Assembly: GCF_000724625.1 (NCBI RefSeq)
Contig: NZ_CP007139.1
Location: 558,001-622,000 of the forward strand
DNA: 64,000 bases
Source: Fimbriimonas ginsengisoli Gsoil 348
Lineage (GTDB): Bacteria > Armatimonadota > Fimbriimonadia > Fimbriimonadales > Fimbriimonadaceae
Direction: 5' to 3'
Both the position numbers and the translations under genes were made by a program. Below are positions 41,544-49,966 of this stretch, one piece after another. Every line of letters begins with the position of its first letter. Within the stretch, counting starts at the first letter, position 1. Below the pieces are notes generated by a model. It worked only from the letters and a program-made list of their open reading frames with translations, was not told the origin of the DNA and searched no databases.

Positions 41544-42578
41544 ATGATCCCTTCCTTTCCCGCTGAATACGGCCCGTTTCTTGAGGATCTCAAGGAACGT
41601 ATTCGTACATCGCAACTTAAAGCCGTTGTCGCGGTCAATCGGGAGTTGGTGCTCTTGTACTGGCAAATCGGCAAGCAGATCTTGGCGGCCCAAGCAACCG
41701 AAGGCTGGGGAACCAAGGTTGTCGAACGACTCTCCACCGACCTCCGCCGGGAGTTTCCGGACATGAAAGGGTTAAGCTCGCGGAACCTTAACTATATGAG
41801 GGCGTTTGCGGAGGCCTGGCCGCAAGAACCAATCGTGCAACAGCTTGTTGCACAATTGCCCTGGGGGCACAACGTGAGGCTGTTGGACCACCTCAAAACT
41901 CCTGAGGAGCGGACGTGGTATGCGCAACAGACTCTCGAGTTCGGCTGGAGCCGAAACGTCCTCGAACTTCAAATCGAGAGCCGGCTTTACGAACGGCAAG
42001 GCAAAGCCGTCACAAACTTCCACCGTGCTCTCCCCGCGCCTCAGTCGGATCTCGCTCGCCAACTTCTCAAGGACCCTTACAACTTCGAGTTCCTGACCCT
42101 TCAAGCGGATGCTGAAGAGCGGCTGCTCGAAAAAGGGCTCGTCGATCACATCCGAAAGTTTTTGCTCGAGCTCGGAGCCGGATTTGCTTTCGTCGGAAGC
42201 CAGTATCACCTCGAAGTTGGCGGCGAGGACTTCTATATCGATCTCCTTTTCTATCACCTCAAACTGCGTTGCTACGTCGTTATCGAACTCAAGACGGGCA
42301 AATTCAAGCCCGAATATGCGGGCAAGCTGAACTTCTATCTCGCCGTCGTGGACGATCTCGTGCGGCATCCGGACGACGCGCCCTCGATCGGTCTCATTCT
42401 CTGCAAGGACAAGAATCAGGTAGTCGCGGAGTACGCATTGAGAAATACCACGGCGCCCATCGGTGTCTCAGCCTTCCAAATCACGGAAGCATTGCCCGAC
42501 TTGCTCAAGGACAGCCTTCCCACCGTGGAGCAGATCGAACGAGAGCTTAGCAATGTCCCGGAAGGGATGGACCGTTAA
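41544..42578 (+). CDS. DUF1016/YhcG family PD-(D/E)XK nuclease
   Basis: 344 residues. The N-terminal domain has VNRELVLLYWQIGKQIL and WGTKVVERLSTDLRREFPDM, the DUF1016 N region. The C-terminal domain has the nuclease core: GGEDFYIDLLFYH and CYVVIELKTGKFKPEYAGKL (the D...ELK catalytic set). YhcG-type proteins are nucleases of unclear role, sometimes suggested in DNA repair or defence; they occur patchily and are likely to be exchanged. The base composition is less GC-rich than in the flanks. Its last 32 bp overlap rfbD on the other strand. Confidence 0.92.
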   Translation: MIPSFPAEYGPFLEDLKERIRTSQLKAVVAVNRELVLLYWQIGKQILAAQATEGWGTKVVERLSTDLRREFPDMKGLSSRNLNYMRAFAEAWPQEPIVQQLVAQLPWGHNVRLLDHLKTPEERTWYAQQTLEFGWSRNVLELQIESRLYERQGKAVTNFHRALPAPQSDLARQLLKDPYNFEFLTLQADAEERLLEKGLVDHIRKFLLELGAGFAFVGSQYHLEVGGEDFYIDLLFYHLKLRCYVVIELKTGKFKPEYAGKLNFYLAVVDDLVRHPDDAPSIGLILCKDKNQVVAEYALRNTTAPIGVSAFQITEALPDLLKDSLPTVEQIERELSNVPEGMDR

Positions 42579-43434
42579 GGTCTTCCGCCCATAGGGCAAG
42601 TTGATCCTCCCAAGCCGGTAACCGAATCCCGAATCGTCGTTGGACCTTTTCGTTGCTGAGGACGGAGTAGGCAGGGCGGGCGGCGGGGGTGGGATAGGCG
42701 GAAGTTGGGATAGGCTCCACTGTCGGCGCCACGCCGCCAAAGACTTCATTCAAAAGCGATTGGGCGAATCCGGCCCATGAGGTCTGTCCAGCAGCCGAAA
42801 GATGAAAGAGGCCGCCCGGCTCCTCGGGAAGCGCAAGAAAGTGGCCGACGATCTCCGCGATCGAATCGGCGATGCAGCGGGCGTTTGTGGGAGATCCTAT
42901 CTGGTCGTCGACGACTCTAATGGGCTTCCCTTCTCGCGCAAGGCGAAGCATCGTCAGGGCGAAATTTCGACCCCGGGCGGAATAGACCCAGCTCAGCCGA
43001 AAGACCAGGTGCTTTGGGTCGGCGTTCAGGACCGATTCTTCCCCGCCCAACTTCGCCCGGCCGTAGGCATTGACCGGCGCGGTCGGATCGCTCTCCAGGT
43101 AAGGCGTTCGCTGACTGCCATCGAAAACGTAATCGGTCGAGAAGTGGATGAGCCGGATGCCCCGATCTCGGCACGCCTCGGCTAACGCCGCCGGCGCCAC
43201 CGCGTTGGCGCGCCATGCGGCGGCAAACTCGGCCTCGGCTCGGTCGACGGCGGTATCTGCCGCCGCGTTGATCACAACCTCCGGAAGGTAACGCTCGACC
43301 GCATCCCCCAAGGTATCTGGTCGTAAAAGATCGGCTTCTTCGCGGCCGAGACCCACTGAACCGGGGATCGCCCTGATCAGCTGGTGCCCCACCTGCCCGC
43401 TTCGCCCCAAAACCAATACGCGCGGTCTGCCCAC
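42547..43434 (-). CDS. rfbD: dTDP-4-dehydrorhamnose reductase
   Basis: 295 residues. The Rossmann start VLVLGRSGQVGHQLIRAI, the family's VINAAADTAVDRAE and LIHFSTDYVFDG, and the catalytic Tyr/Lys in NAYGRAKLGGE are all present. It reduces dTDP-4-keto-L-rhamnose with NAD(P)H, the last step to dTDP-L-rhamnose for cell-surface polymers. rfbA, rfbB and rfbC are not adjacent. It is convergent with the DUF1016 gene (32-bp overlap) and divergent from the MFS gene. Confidence 0.93.
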   Translation of the reverse strand: MGRPRVLVLGRSGQVGHQLIRAIPGSVGLGREEADLLRPDTLGDAVERYLPEVVINAAADTAVDRAEAEFAAAWRANAVAPAALAEACRDRGIRLIHFSTDYVFDGSQRTPYLESDPTAPVNAYGRAKLGGEESVLNADPKHLVFRLSWVYSARGRNFALTMLRLAREGKPIRVVDDQIGSPTNARCIADSIAEIVGHFLALPEEPGGLFHLSAAGQTSWAGFAQSLLNEVFGGVAPTVEPIPTSAYPTPAARPAYSVLSNEKVQRRFGIRLPAWEDQLALWAEDLNGPSLPGHC

Positions 43435-43471
43435 TCAATGAAGCTACCCCCACACGCCACAATAATCCCGG

Positions 43472-44719
43472 ATGAGGAAACTGTCGGATGCGAAGCGGCT
43501 GGCGATCTACCTCTTCCTGATCACGAGCTCTTTCGGTTTCCTGCAGCCGTTCATGCCGCTCTACATGGACGCGGCACACCTCACGAAAGTGCAGATCGGC
43601 CTTGTCATGGGGCTTGGAGCAGGGCTCGCCCTCGTGATCCAGCCGCTTCTCGGCAGACTCTCCGACCGTCTCGACGCGAGGCGGCCATTCATCAGCGGAA
43701 GCGCATTGGCCGCCGCACTCGCATATCTCTCCTTCCCAAACGCCCACGGCTTCCCGACGTTCGTTGCCTTAGTAGCGGTCGGAACGAATGGCACGATGTA
43801 CCTGACGGCTGCCGGCGGCGTACTGGTGGGTCGTCTGGTTCAAGCCACCCAAGGCGGAGCGGCGTACGCCAACATCCGGGTCTGGGGCTCCGTAGGCTAT
43901 ATCTTCACCTCCCTTCTCACCGGGTGGCTCACTAGTCGCCACGGCGCGGGAGCGACCAGCCGCGAAGTCCTGAATGGCGTCTTCCGGATCGGGCCGCTGC
44001 TCTTTCTTGCCATTGCCGTAATTGCCTGGACCCTGCCCGACCGGAAGAGCACCGCTAACTCGGGCGAAGTCGCCGGCAAAGCGCCCCTCCCCGAAAATCT
44101 CAAGCGATTCCTGATCGCCTACTTCCTTTACTCGGTCGCCCTATATGGAGCCACCGGCTTCCTCGGCCTGTACATGAAGTCGCTCGGCGCCTCCCCTATG
44201 TGGATCACCGGCACGTTTGCTGCGGGCGTGGTGGTGGAAGTGCTGGTGATGCGCCAGTCGGGCCGGCTGTCCGACATCTACGGCCGACGCCCGATTCTCG
44301 CCATCGCGTTCCTCATCCTCCCCTTGCGTCTGCTGTTGTACGTCCCCGCGACCGGTCCCTTGTGGGTCTTGGTCGTCCAGACCATGCACGGGTTCAACTT
44401 CGGGATCATGGGCGCGGTGGCGATCGTCTTTGCCAACGACCTTGCTTCCGACAAGAGTCGGGGCCAATCGCAAGCCCGCCTCGCGGCTTCCGGAGGGCTT
44501 GCTTCCGCCGTTGGGCCGATGTTATTCGGCCAAGCCGCCCAGGTCATGGGGCTGCACCTCATGTTCGTGGTGGCCGCCGCTATCGCCGCCATCTCCGCCG
44601 CGGTCTTTATGTTCGGCGTCGAGGACTCCCACCCCGACTCCCAATCGCTCGCCGACCGCGGCCCCGCCTTGCTGCGACCGTTGCTAAGGTGGTTCGATGC
44701 TCCCCAGAAACGGCGCTAA
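43472..44719 (+). CDS. MFS transporter (MFS_1-like)
   Basis: 415 residues with 12 predicted helices. The A-motif is LLGRLSDRLDARRPF between helices 2 and 3 and a second copy, QSGRLSDIYGRRPIL, follows helix 8. It resembles the nucleoside/sugar permease-like MFS_1 group; substrate and direction are unknown. It is 37 bp from the divergent rfbD start. Composite hairpin repeats follow the stop codon. Confidence 0.88.
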   Translation: MRKLSDAKRLAIYLFLITSSFGFLQPFMPLYMDAAHLTKVQIGLVMGLGAGLALVIQPLLGRLSDRLDARRPFISGSALAAALAYLSFPNAHGFPTFVALVAVGTNGTMYLTAAGGVLVGRLVQATQGGAAYANIRVWGSVGYIFTSLLTGWLTSRHGAGATSREVLNGVFRIGPLLFLAIAVIAWTLPDRKSTANSGEVAGKAPLPENLKRFLIAYFLYSVALYGATGFLGLYMKSLGASPMWITGTFAAGVVVEVLVMRQSGRLSDIYGRRPILAIAFLILPLRLLLYVPATGPLWVLVVQTMHGFNFGIMGAVAIVFANDLASDKSRGQSQARLAASGGLASAVGPMLFGQAAQVMGLHLMFVVAAAIAAISAAVFMFGVEDSHPDSQSLADRGPALLRPLLRWFDAPQKRR

Positions 44720-44734
44720 CGTAGCATAGGCCCC

Positions 44735-44826
44735 CACTGGCAAAGATGCCAGTGCCACGTGGTCGTGTGAAGGGGCCAGGGGCAGGATGCCCCTGGGACC
44801 CACGGGCTGGAAGCCCGTGCCACGGG
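44735..44826. repeat. composite of TCC/GGA-loop hairpins between convergent genes
   Basis: Hairpins in order: ACTGGCA-AAGA-TGCCAGT, CAGGGGCA-GGA-TGCCCCTG and CACGGGCT-GGA-AGCCCGTG, ended by GTGCCACGGG. The module order differs from 4697-4856 and 27129-27232, so modules are shuffled. A GTAGCAT fragment stands just before it (44720). Confidence 0.78.
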
Positions 44827-44828
44827 CA

Positions 44829-45389
44829 TCATCGCAAAACCTTAAGTGCTTCAGCCCACCGGAGCAGTTCGTCCAACATTACCGTCGCCGATTTCTCGAT
44901 CAGCTCCGTTGGCACAAAGAGCTGTTCGTCGTTCACGAGCTTGCTGAAAAATGGAATGACAACCGCTTCGGGAAGCGGCATCATCTTCAGCGCAGTAACC
45001 GTCAGCTTCGTCATTTGCACCGACCGCAAACCGCCCGACACTCCGCCGTACGAAACGAATCCGACCGGCTTACAGGCCCACTCGTTGAAAAGGTAGTCCA
45101 AGGCGTTGATCAACGACGGCGGCGGCCCGAAGTTGTACTCGGGCGTGACGAACACGAAAGCGTCCCCCGCTGCAACCGTTGCGCTCCACTGTTTTGTGTG
45201 ATCGTGCTCGTACTGCTGAAGGCGCGGGTGGGCCGGCTCGTCGATCAGAGGGAGGTTGACCTCGGCGAGGTCGACCAGCTCAATCTCGAACTTGGCGTGG
45301 TTCTTTGCAAAGTCGAAAAACCACTTTCCGACGGCAGGCCCGACTCGCCCCGGACGAGTGCTGGCGATGACGACGATCAGACGTGGCAT
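44829..45389 (-). CDS. NADPH-dependent FMN reductase
   Basis: 186 residues with the flavodoxin-like fold. The FMN phosphate loop is IVVIASTRPGRVGPAVGKWF and the second flavin segment is VFVTPEYNFGPPPSLINALD. GFVSYGGVSGGLRSVQ completes the site. It transfers electrons from NAD(P)H to flavin, quinone or azo compounds. It is 9 bp downstream of the dienelactone hydrolase and probably in one transcript with it. Confidence 0.92.
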   Translation of the reverse strand: MPRLIVVIASTRPGRVGPAVGKWFFDFAKNHAKFEIELVDLAEVNLPLIDEPAHPRLQQYEHDHTKQWSATVAAGDAFVFVTPEYNFGPPPSLINALDYLFNEWACKPVGFVSYGGVSGGLRSVQMTKLTVTALKMMPLPEAVVIPFFSKLVNDEQLFVPTELIEKSATVMLDELLRWAEALKVLR

Positions 45390-45398
45390 GAAGTGGAA

Positions 45399-46079
45399 CT
45401 ACCGCAGATTCTCTTTCAAAAACCGGATCGTTCGCTTCCAAGCATCGGCCGCTGCCGCCGCATCGTACACTTCGGGACGGTCGTCGTTGAAAAAGGCATG
45501 CTGGGCGCCCGGATAGGTGATGAACTCATGAACCTTCCCCAACAGCGTCAGTTCCTTCGACATGGCCTTAACCAGTTCGGGGTCGACGCAGTCGTCGTGC
45601 TCGGCAAAGATTCCTAAAACGGGCCCGCTCAGAGTTCGATAGGATGGCTCGACGTTCGGATGGATGCCGTAAAAGTTCACGCAAGCTTTGATGACCGGAT
45701 TGCTGCCGGCGGCGAACAGAGCAAGCTGGCCGCCCATGCAAAAGCCGACGACTCCGATCTTCTCGCCCTCCGTCGCCGGGTTGACCATCAGCGTCATGAT
45801 CGCTTTCCGGAGAATCGCCTCTGTGTGCGCGATGTTCAGCGCCTGCATCATCGAGGCCGCTTCGTCCGGCTCCTTTGTGCTCTTGCCGTGGTACAGATCG
45901 GGAGCGAGAGCGGTAAAGCCTTCGTCGGCGAAACGGTCGCAGACACGCTTGATGTGGTCTACGAGACCCCACCACTCTTGGATCACGATGACGCCCGGAC
46001 CCTTACCGGTCTTTGAGGGGGACAGGTAGGCATCGTGCTCGTGCGACCCGTCCGAAAACTTGATCATCTCCCCGCCCAT
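45399..46079 (-). CDS. dienelactone hydrolase family protein
   Basis: 226 residues. The nucleophile is the cysteine in GVVGFCMGGQLAL, with Asp in LGIFAEHDDCVD and His in GAQHAFFND, the Cys-His-Asp triad of DLH. QEWWGLVDHIKRVCDRF is the conserved N-terminal segment. It hydrolyses dienelactone in aromatic catabolism or acts as a general carboxyl-esterase; no ring-cleavage genes are nearby, so the latter is more likely. Cytosolic, no signal peptide. Confidence 0.92.
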   Translation of the reverse strand: MGGEMIKFSDGSHEHDAYLSPSKTGKGPGVIVIQEWWGLVDHIKRVCDRFADEGFTALAPDLYHGKSTKEPDEAASMMQALNIAHTEAILRKAIMTLMVNPATEGEKIGVVGFCMGGQLALFAAGSNPVIKACVNFYGIHPNVEPSYRTLSGPVLGIFAEHDDCVDPELVKAMSKELTLLGKVHEFITYPGAQHAFFNDDRPEVYDAAAAADAWKRTIRFLKENLR

Positions 46080-46114
46080 GACTTAGTGTAACTCCTGTTT
46101 CTAGACTACGTAAC

Positions 46115-46720
46115 TTAGCCGTTTGTGGCAGACAGAGAGATGTCGACTGTGGTTCCACCGGTGGGCATGATGATCTGGTTTCCGCTCACGACGATCGTTT
46201 TTCCCGGTCGCAAAGTGAGGTGCGCGGGGCGGGAAGAGACGTGGAGGCTGAAGATCAGCGCGAACCGAACTCGGCCGCCGGGGGCCACCATCACGGGATC
46301 GAAGCTGTAAGGAATCTTGTCTTGCGGATCTTGCCGAACATCCGATGTGGTTCTCACGAAAGACTTTTGACGGACGTCCCAGTGCGGCCGGTCGGTAAGG
46401 CTCCCTTCCCCGTCGCTGAGCGCAGGCACCATTGCGGTAAGCGGGGCTGGCTGTGAGGAAGGATTTTCTGCCTCCAACTCGATCACGCTAAGGCGATCCT
46501 TCTTGAACCCGGGCGTGAGCCGGTCCTCTCGCTGATCGTATTTCTGCAGGTACGAAGTCTGTCCGGAGCGAACCGAGATCGTCCGAAGAAGCAATGGGCC
46601 GAAAGGAAACTGCTCCTGGCCCTTAACGAAGACCTGCGAATTCTTTCCACTTATTTGCGCCGAGCCCACCGTCAGACAGAGGATGTAAGAAGAGATTGCG
46701 AGCAGGCGAGAGACCAACAT
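46115..46720 (-). CDS. secreted hypothetical protein
   Basis: 201 residues with a Sec signal (MLVSRLLAISSYILCLTVGS, cleavage after AQ-like site). The rest is beta-rich (RLSVIELEAENPSSQPAPLT; GGRVRFALIFSLHVSS), like DUF4352/Ig-type domains, but I do not recognise a family. It probably lies in the periplasm. It is 35 bp upstream of the hydrolase and 20 bp downstream of the dtd stop on the same strand, so it may be co-transcribed with both. Confidence 0.65.
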   Translation of the reverse strand: MLVSRLLAISSYILCLTVGSAQISGKNSQVFVKGQEQFPFGPLLLRTISVRSGQTSYLQKYDQREDRLTPGFKKDRLSVIELEAENPSSQPAPLTAMVPALSDGEGSLTDRPHWDVRQKSFVRTTSDVRQDPQDKIPYSFDPVMVAPGGRVRFALIFSLHVSSRPAHLTLRPGKTIVVSGNQIIMPTGGTTVDISLSATNG

Positions 46721-46740
46721 GTCGCAATGTTAGCGCATCG

Positions 46741-47217
46741 CTACTCGCGATCTACATCGACGATGACGGTCACCGGACCGTCGTTCACCAGCGATACCGC
46801 CATGTTGGCGCCGAAGACTCCCGTCCGGACGTCGATTCCGAGCGCTCTCAGTTCCGCAACGAAGCAGTCGAATAAGGCCCGGCCCTCTTCATATGGAGCG
46901 CTCTCCACGAAACTCGGCCGGCGATTCTTCTTCGTATCCCCGTAAACGGTGAAATTGCTGACCGCGAGCACATCGTATTCGAAGCGCGACGCCCCAGCAT
47001 TCTCATTCGGAAAATCGAGAAGCGAAAGGTTCATCTTCCCTTCCGGGTCGGCGAAGATCCGCAGATTGGAAATCTTCCCCGCCATCTTCTTGGCTTCGGC
47101 GGGGGTGTCGTTCTTGTGGACGCCGACCAGCAGCATGAGGCCGTATCCGCATCGGCCGACCTCCCGCCCATCGACGCTCACGGTCGCGGCCGACACTCGC
47201 TGAACAATGGCGCGCAT
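46741..47217 (-). CDS. dtd: D-aminoacyl-tRNA deacylase
   Basis: 158 residues from ATG 47217 (MRAIVQRVSAATVSVDGREV); a longer frame reaches 47259 but is not needed. Family motifs: KISNLRIFADPEGKMNLSLL, AVSNFTVYGDTKKNRRPSF (SQFTLY equivalent) and GANMAVSLVNDGPVTVIVD with the Gly-Pro motif. DTD removes D-amino acids, and Gly from tRNA(Ala), to protect translation. It is in the same orientation as the small zinc-ribbon gene upstream. Confidence 0.95.
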   Translation of the reverse strand: MRAIVQRVSAATVSVDGREVGRCGYGLMLLVGVHKNDTPAEAKKMAGKISNLRIFADPEGKMNLSLLDFPNENAGASRFEYDVLAVSNFTVYGDTKKNRRPSFVESAPYEEGRALFDCFVAELRALGIDVRTGVFGANMAVSLVNDGPVTVIVDVDRE

Positions 47218-47230
47218 GAATCGCTGCCGG

Positions 47231-47476
47231 CTACTCCGTCCCGAGGACGGGCGCGGCACCGAAGTTCACCATCGGATTATCGGCTCGGAGGTCTCGCCCC
47301 TCCTCGGGGTCGAAGAATTCGATGCTTCCGCAAGTCGGGCAAACGTACACTGCGCTCTCGAATTTCTCGGCGAAACCCTCGCCCGGATCGCCAACCAAGC
47401 CCCATCGACGCCCTTCGTGGAAACCCTTGATGCCGTGAAACACGAGCGGGACGCTGCAGCGAACGCAATTGACCAT
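47231..47476 (-). CDS. small zinc-ribbon protein
   Basis: 81 residues. Two Cys pairs, MVNCVRCSVPL and VYVCPTCGSIEFF, make a zinc ribbon. The middle (GLVGDPGEGFAEKFESA) is unremarkable. Proteins like this are common and uncharacterised. It ends 13 bp before the dtd start and is probably co-transcribed. Confidence 0.7.
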   Translation of the reverse strand: MVNCVRCSVPLVFHGIKGFHEGRRWGLVGDPGEGFAEKFESAVYVCPTCGSIEFFDPEEGRDLRADNPMVNFGAAPVLGTE

Positions 47477-47555
47477 GTCTTCAAGACGTTACCGCAGTTC
47501 CTCGGGATGCATTCGGAAACTCATTAATCGATCGACCGATGGATAGAATGACGGC

Positions 47556-47792
47556 ATGCCCCCACAAGGTGCGAAGCAACGCGAGATACGAATCACCACC
47601 GAGTTCATCACGCTCGGCCAGCTCATCAAGCTGCTCGACTTGGTGAACTCCGGAGCCGAGGTCAAAGCCCTTCTCGCCACCGCCCGCTTCGCCGTCAACG
47701 ACGAACCCGACGACCGAAGGGGCCGAAAAATCTACCCGGGAGATATAGTAACCCTTCCGAACCAGACTCGGGTGAAGGTTATCAGCAAGTAG
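47556..47792 (+). CDS. S4-domain RNA-binding protein (YaaA/YbcJ-like)
   Basis: 78 residues. The S4 fold is shown by ITLGQLIKLLDLVNSGAEVK, then FAVNDEPDDRRGRKIYPGDI and VTLPNQTRVKVI. This length and the order helix-helix-loop-strand fit the small stand-alone S4 proteins. It should bind structured RNA, perhaps the ribosome. It is divergent from the zinc-ribbon gene. Confidence 0.82.
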   Translation: MPPQGAKQREIRITTEFITLGQLIKLLDLVNSGAEVKALLATARFAVNDEPDDRRGRKIYPGDIVTLPNQTRVKVISK

Positions 47793-48114
47793 CTAGGCGA
47801 AGACCCTCCCCGCGCGGAGCCAGTTTCACTGAATTCGGTGAATTTTAGGGCTGCTGGTATTGATGGGCTGATGTCGCCTCTTTCAGGGCTCGGAGGGGTG
47901 GTCGGCGCCTTTACCAGGGTTCCGTTGCGCTCTGCTCTTCGCTTTAGGAGGTCGCGCTTTCAGCGCTGATGCGGGATCTGCAATTGGACGCAACTTCGAT
48001 TGCTAGGCGCCCGGCTATAGCGGCATACAATGCAATGGCTTCCCCGCCCCGACGAACGATCCGTCGTACACTTAACCCAACGCCTAGCGCCTCAACGCCC
48101 AACGCCTGAAACCC
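47793..48114. other. 322-bp gap with CGCC-type repeats next to DUF1501
   Basis: No convincing gene is seen. The last 45 bp before the DUF1501 start (48070-48114) contain CGCCTAG, CGCCTCAA, CGCCCAA and CGCCTGA, degenerate members of the CGCCCAA/CGCCTTAA repeat family seen at 34871 and 60970. The rest is unstructured to my reading, and no promoter is clear. Confidence 0.5.
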
Positions 48115-49563
48115 ATGTCCCAGTACAACCACGACGATCCGTTTCGGGACCTCTTTCTTAGCCGCCGGCAACTCCTCGGCCGGATGGGGAATGGGTTTGC
48201 GGCGCTTGGACTGATGGGGCTCCTCGGCGAGACGGCCCTGGGCCAAACTCCGGCGAAGGCTTACAATCCGCTCGCTCCACACAAGCCGCCACTTCCCGCG
48301 CGGGCCAAGCGGGTTATTTTCCTGTTTATGAACGGGGGACCTTCGCAGGTCGACACGTTCGATCCGAAGCCTTCGCTGCAAAAGTACGCCGGGCAGGCGA
48401 TCCCGCTCCAGCTTCCAACGGAGCGGCGAACCGGCGCGGCGCTTCCGTCACCTTACAAATTCCAGAAGTACGGACAGTCAGGGATCGAGGTTAGCGAGAT
48501 CTTTCCGAATGTCGCCAAGCACGTGGACGACATGTGTGTCATCCGCTCGATGCACGCCGACGTGCCGAACCACGAGCCTTCGCTGATGCTGATGAACTGC
48601 GGCGATGCCCGCCAAATCCGTCCGTCGATGGGCTCTTGGGTTCTCTACGGACTCGGCACCGAAAATCAAAACCTTCCCGGCTACATCGCCATGTGTCCCG
48701 GCGGATTCCCGATCCAAGAGACTCAAAACTGGCAAGCCGGATTCCTCCCGGGGGTGCTCGCCGGGACGTATATCGACCCAAACCAGACCGACATCGACAA
48801 GATTGTCGAGAACATCAAGAACCACTACACGCTGCCGAGCGAGCAGCGGGCCCAGCTCGACTTGGTTCAGAAGTTAAACCAGAAGCACCTCGCCTCGCGC
48901 GACCACGACCCGGCGCTGGAAGCGCGGATTCAATCGTTCGAGCTGGCGTACCGGATGCAGACGGAAGCGACCGATGCGTTCGACATCGGCCACGAATCGC
49001 AGGCGACCCGAGATATGTATGGACCCGGCAACTTCGCCCGCCAGTGCCTGATGGCACGCCGGCTGGCGGAGCGAGGGGTCCGGTTCATCCAGCTCTATCA
49101 CGGCGCAGGACAGCCTTGGGACAGCCATGACGACATCGCCGAGCAACACCGGAACCTCGCCCATGAGTCCGATCAGGCCATTGGCGCGCTTCTGACCGAT
49201 CTGAAGCAGCGCGGCATGTTAGATGAGACCCTGGTTATCTGGGGCGGAGAGTTTGGGCGTACTCCGACCGTCGAACTCCCCACCCCGGGGGCCAACGCGG
49301 GCAAGATGAACGGCCGGGACCATAACCACTATGGGTTCACCTATTGGATGGCGGGGGGTGGGGTGAAAGGAGGCACGGTTTACGGCGCGACGGACGAGTT
49401 CGGCTTCCGAGCCGAGCAGAACCCTGTGCACGTTCACGACCTGCACGCCACCATCCTGCACCTCCTCGGCTTCGACCACACCAAATTCACTTACCGCCAT
49501 GCCGGCCGCGATTTCCGACTAACCGACGTGTATGGAAATGTCGTGCACGAACTGTTGGCGTAG
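48115..49563 (+). CDS. DUF1501 family protein
   Basis: 482 residues. The N-terminus LSRRQLLGRMGNGFAALGLM is a twin-arginine-like export signal, as usual for DUF1501. The fold is sulfatase/alkaline-phosphatase-like: FLFMNGGPSQVDTFDPKP, GAGQPWDSHDD, LVIWGGEFGRTPTVE and NGRDHNHYG. The metal-binding Asp/His positions are present. DUF1501 genes usually accompany DUF1549/DUF1553 cytochrome-type genes; none is adjacent here. Function is not established. Confidence 0.92.
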   Translation: MSQYNHDDPFRDLFLSRRQLLGRMGNGFAALGLMGLLGETALGQTPAKAYNPLAPHKPPLPARAKRVIFLFMNGGPSQVDTFDPKPSLQKYAGQAIPLQLPTERRTGAALPSPYKFQKYGQSGIEVSEIFPNVAKHVDDMCVIRSMHADVPNHEPSLMLMNCGDARQIRPSMGSWVLYGLGTENQNLPGYIAMCPGGFPIQETQNWQAGFLPGVLAGTYIDPNQTDIDKIVENIKNHYTLPSEQRAQLDLVQKLNQKHLASRDHDPALEARIQSFELAYRMQTEATDAFDIGHESQATRDMYGPGNFARQCLMARRLAERGVRFIQLYHGAGQPWDSHDDIAEQHRNLAHESDQAIGALLTDLKQRGMLDETLVIWGGEFGRTPTVELPTPGANAGKMNGRDHNHYGFTYWMAGGGVKGGTVYGATDEFGFRAEQNPVHVHDLHATILHLLGFDHTKFTYRHAGRDFRLTDVYGNVVHELLA

Positions 49564-49601
49564 GGTCGTTGTGATTGCGATCGCCCGAGATGTCCAGAGC
49601 G

Positions 49602-49940
49602 CTAGGGGGCTTCGGATTGGGGGGCGTTTTTCATGACGGCGCCGAGGAGGTCGGGGAAACGGGCCTCCAGATCCGCGTCGCGCAGTGAAGACATGCTTCG
49701 GGTCCCTTCGTGCCGGACCCAAATGACACCAGCCTCACGTAGCACCCGGATGTGGTGAGAGAAGGTCGACTTCGCGACCGAGTATTGGAAGGTGCCGCAC
49801 GGCATCTCCCTCTCGGGAGCGGCCAATAATTGAGAGACGATGCTGATGCGAACTGGGTCGCTGAGGGCGTGCAGCACTTCGGTGAGAAGGATCGCGTCGG
49901 TCTCCGGATGGAATAAAGCCTCATCGACTTTGTTGAGCAC
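49602..49940 (-). CDS. ArsR family transcriptional regulator
   Basis: 112 residues. The winged helix is LSDPVRISIVSQLLAAPERE and SVAKSTFSHHIRVLREAGVI, with the wing VRHEGTRSM. The spacing and MPCGTF cysteine match ArsR regulators that control adjacent MFS exporters in many genomes. It is divergent from an MFS gene whose start is only 26 bp away, so it very likely represses that gene and itself. Confidence 0.92.
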   Translation of the reverse strand: MLNKVDEALFHPETDAILLTEVLHALSDPVRISIVSQLLAAPEREMPCGTFQYSVAKSTFSHHIRVLREAGVIWVRHEGTRSMSSLRDADLEARFPDLLGAVMKNAPQSEAP

Positions 49941-49966
49941 GTCTAAAAGGATGGCATACTTGTTTT

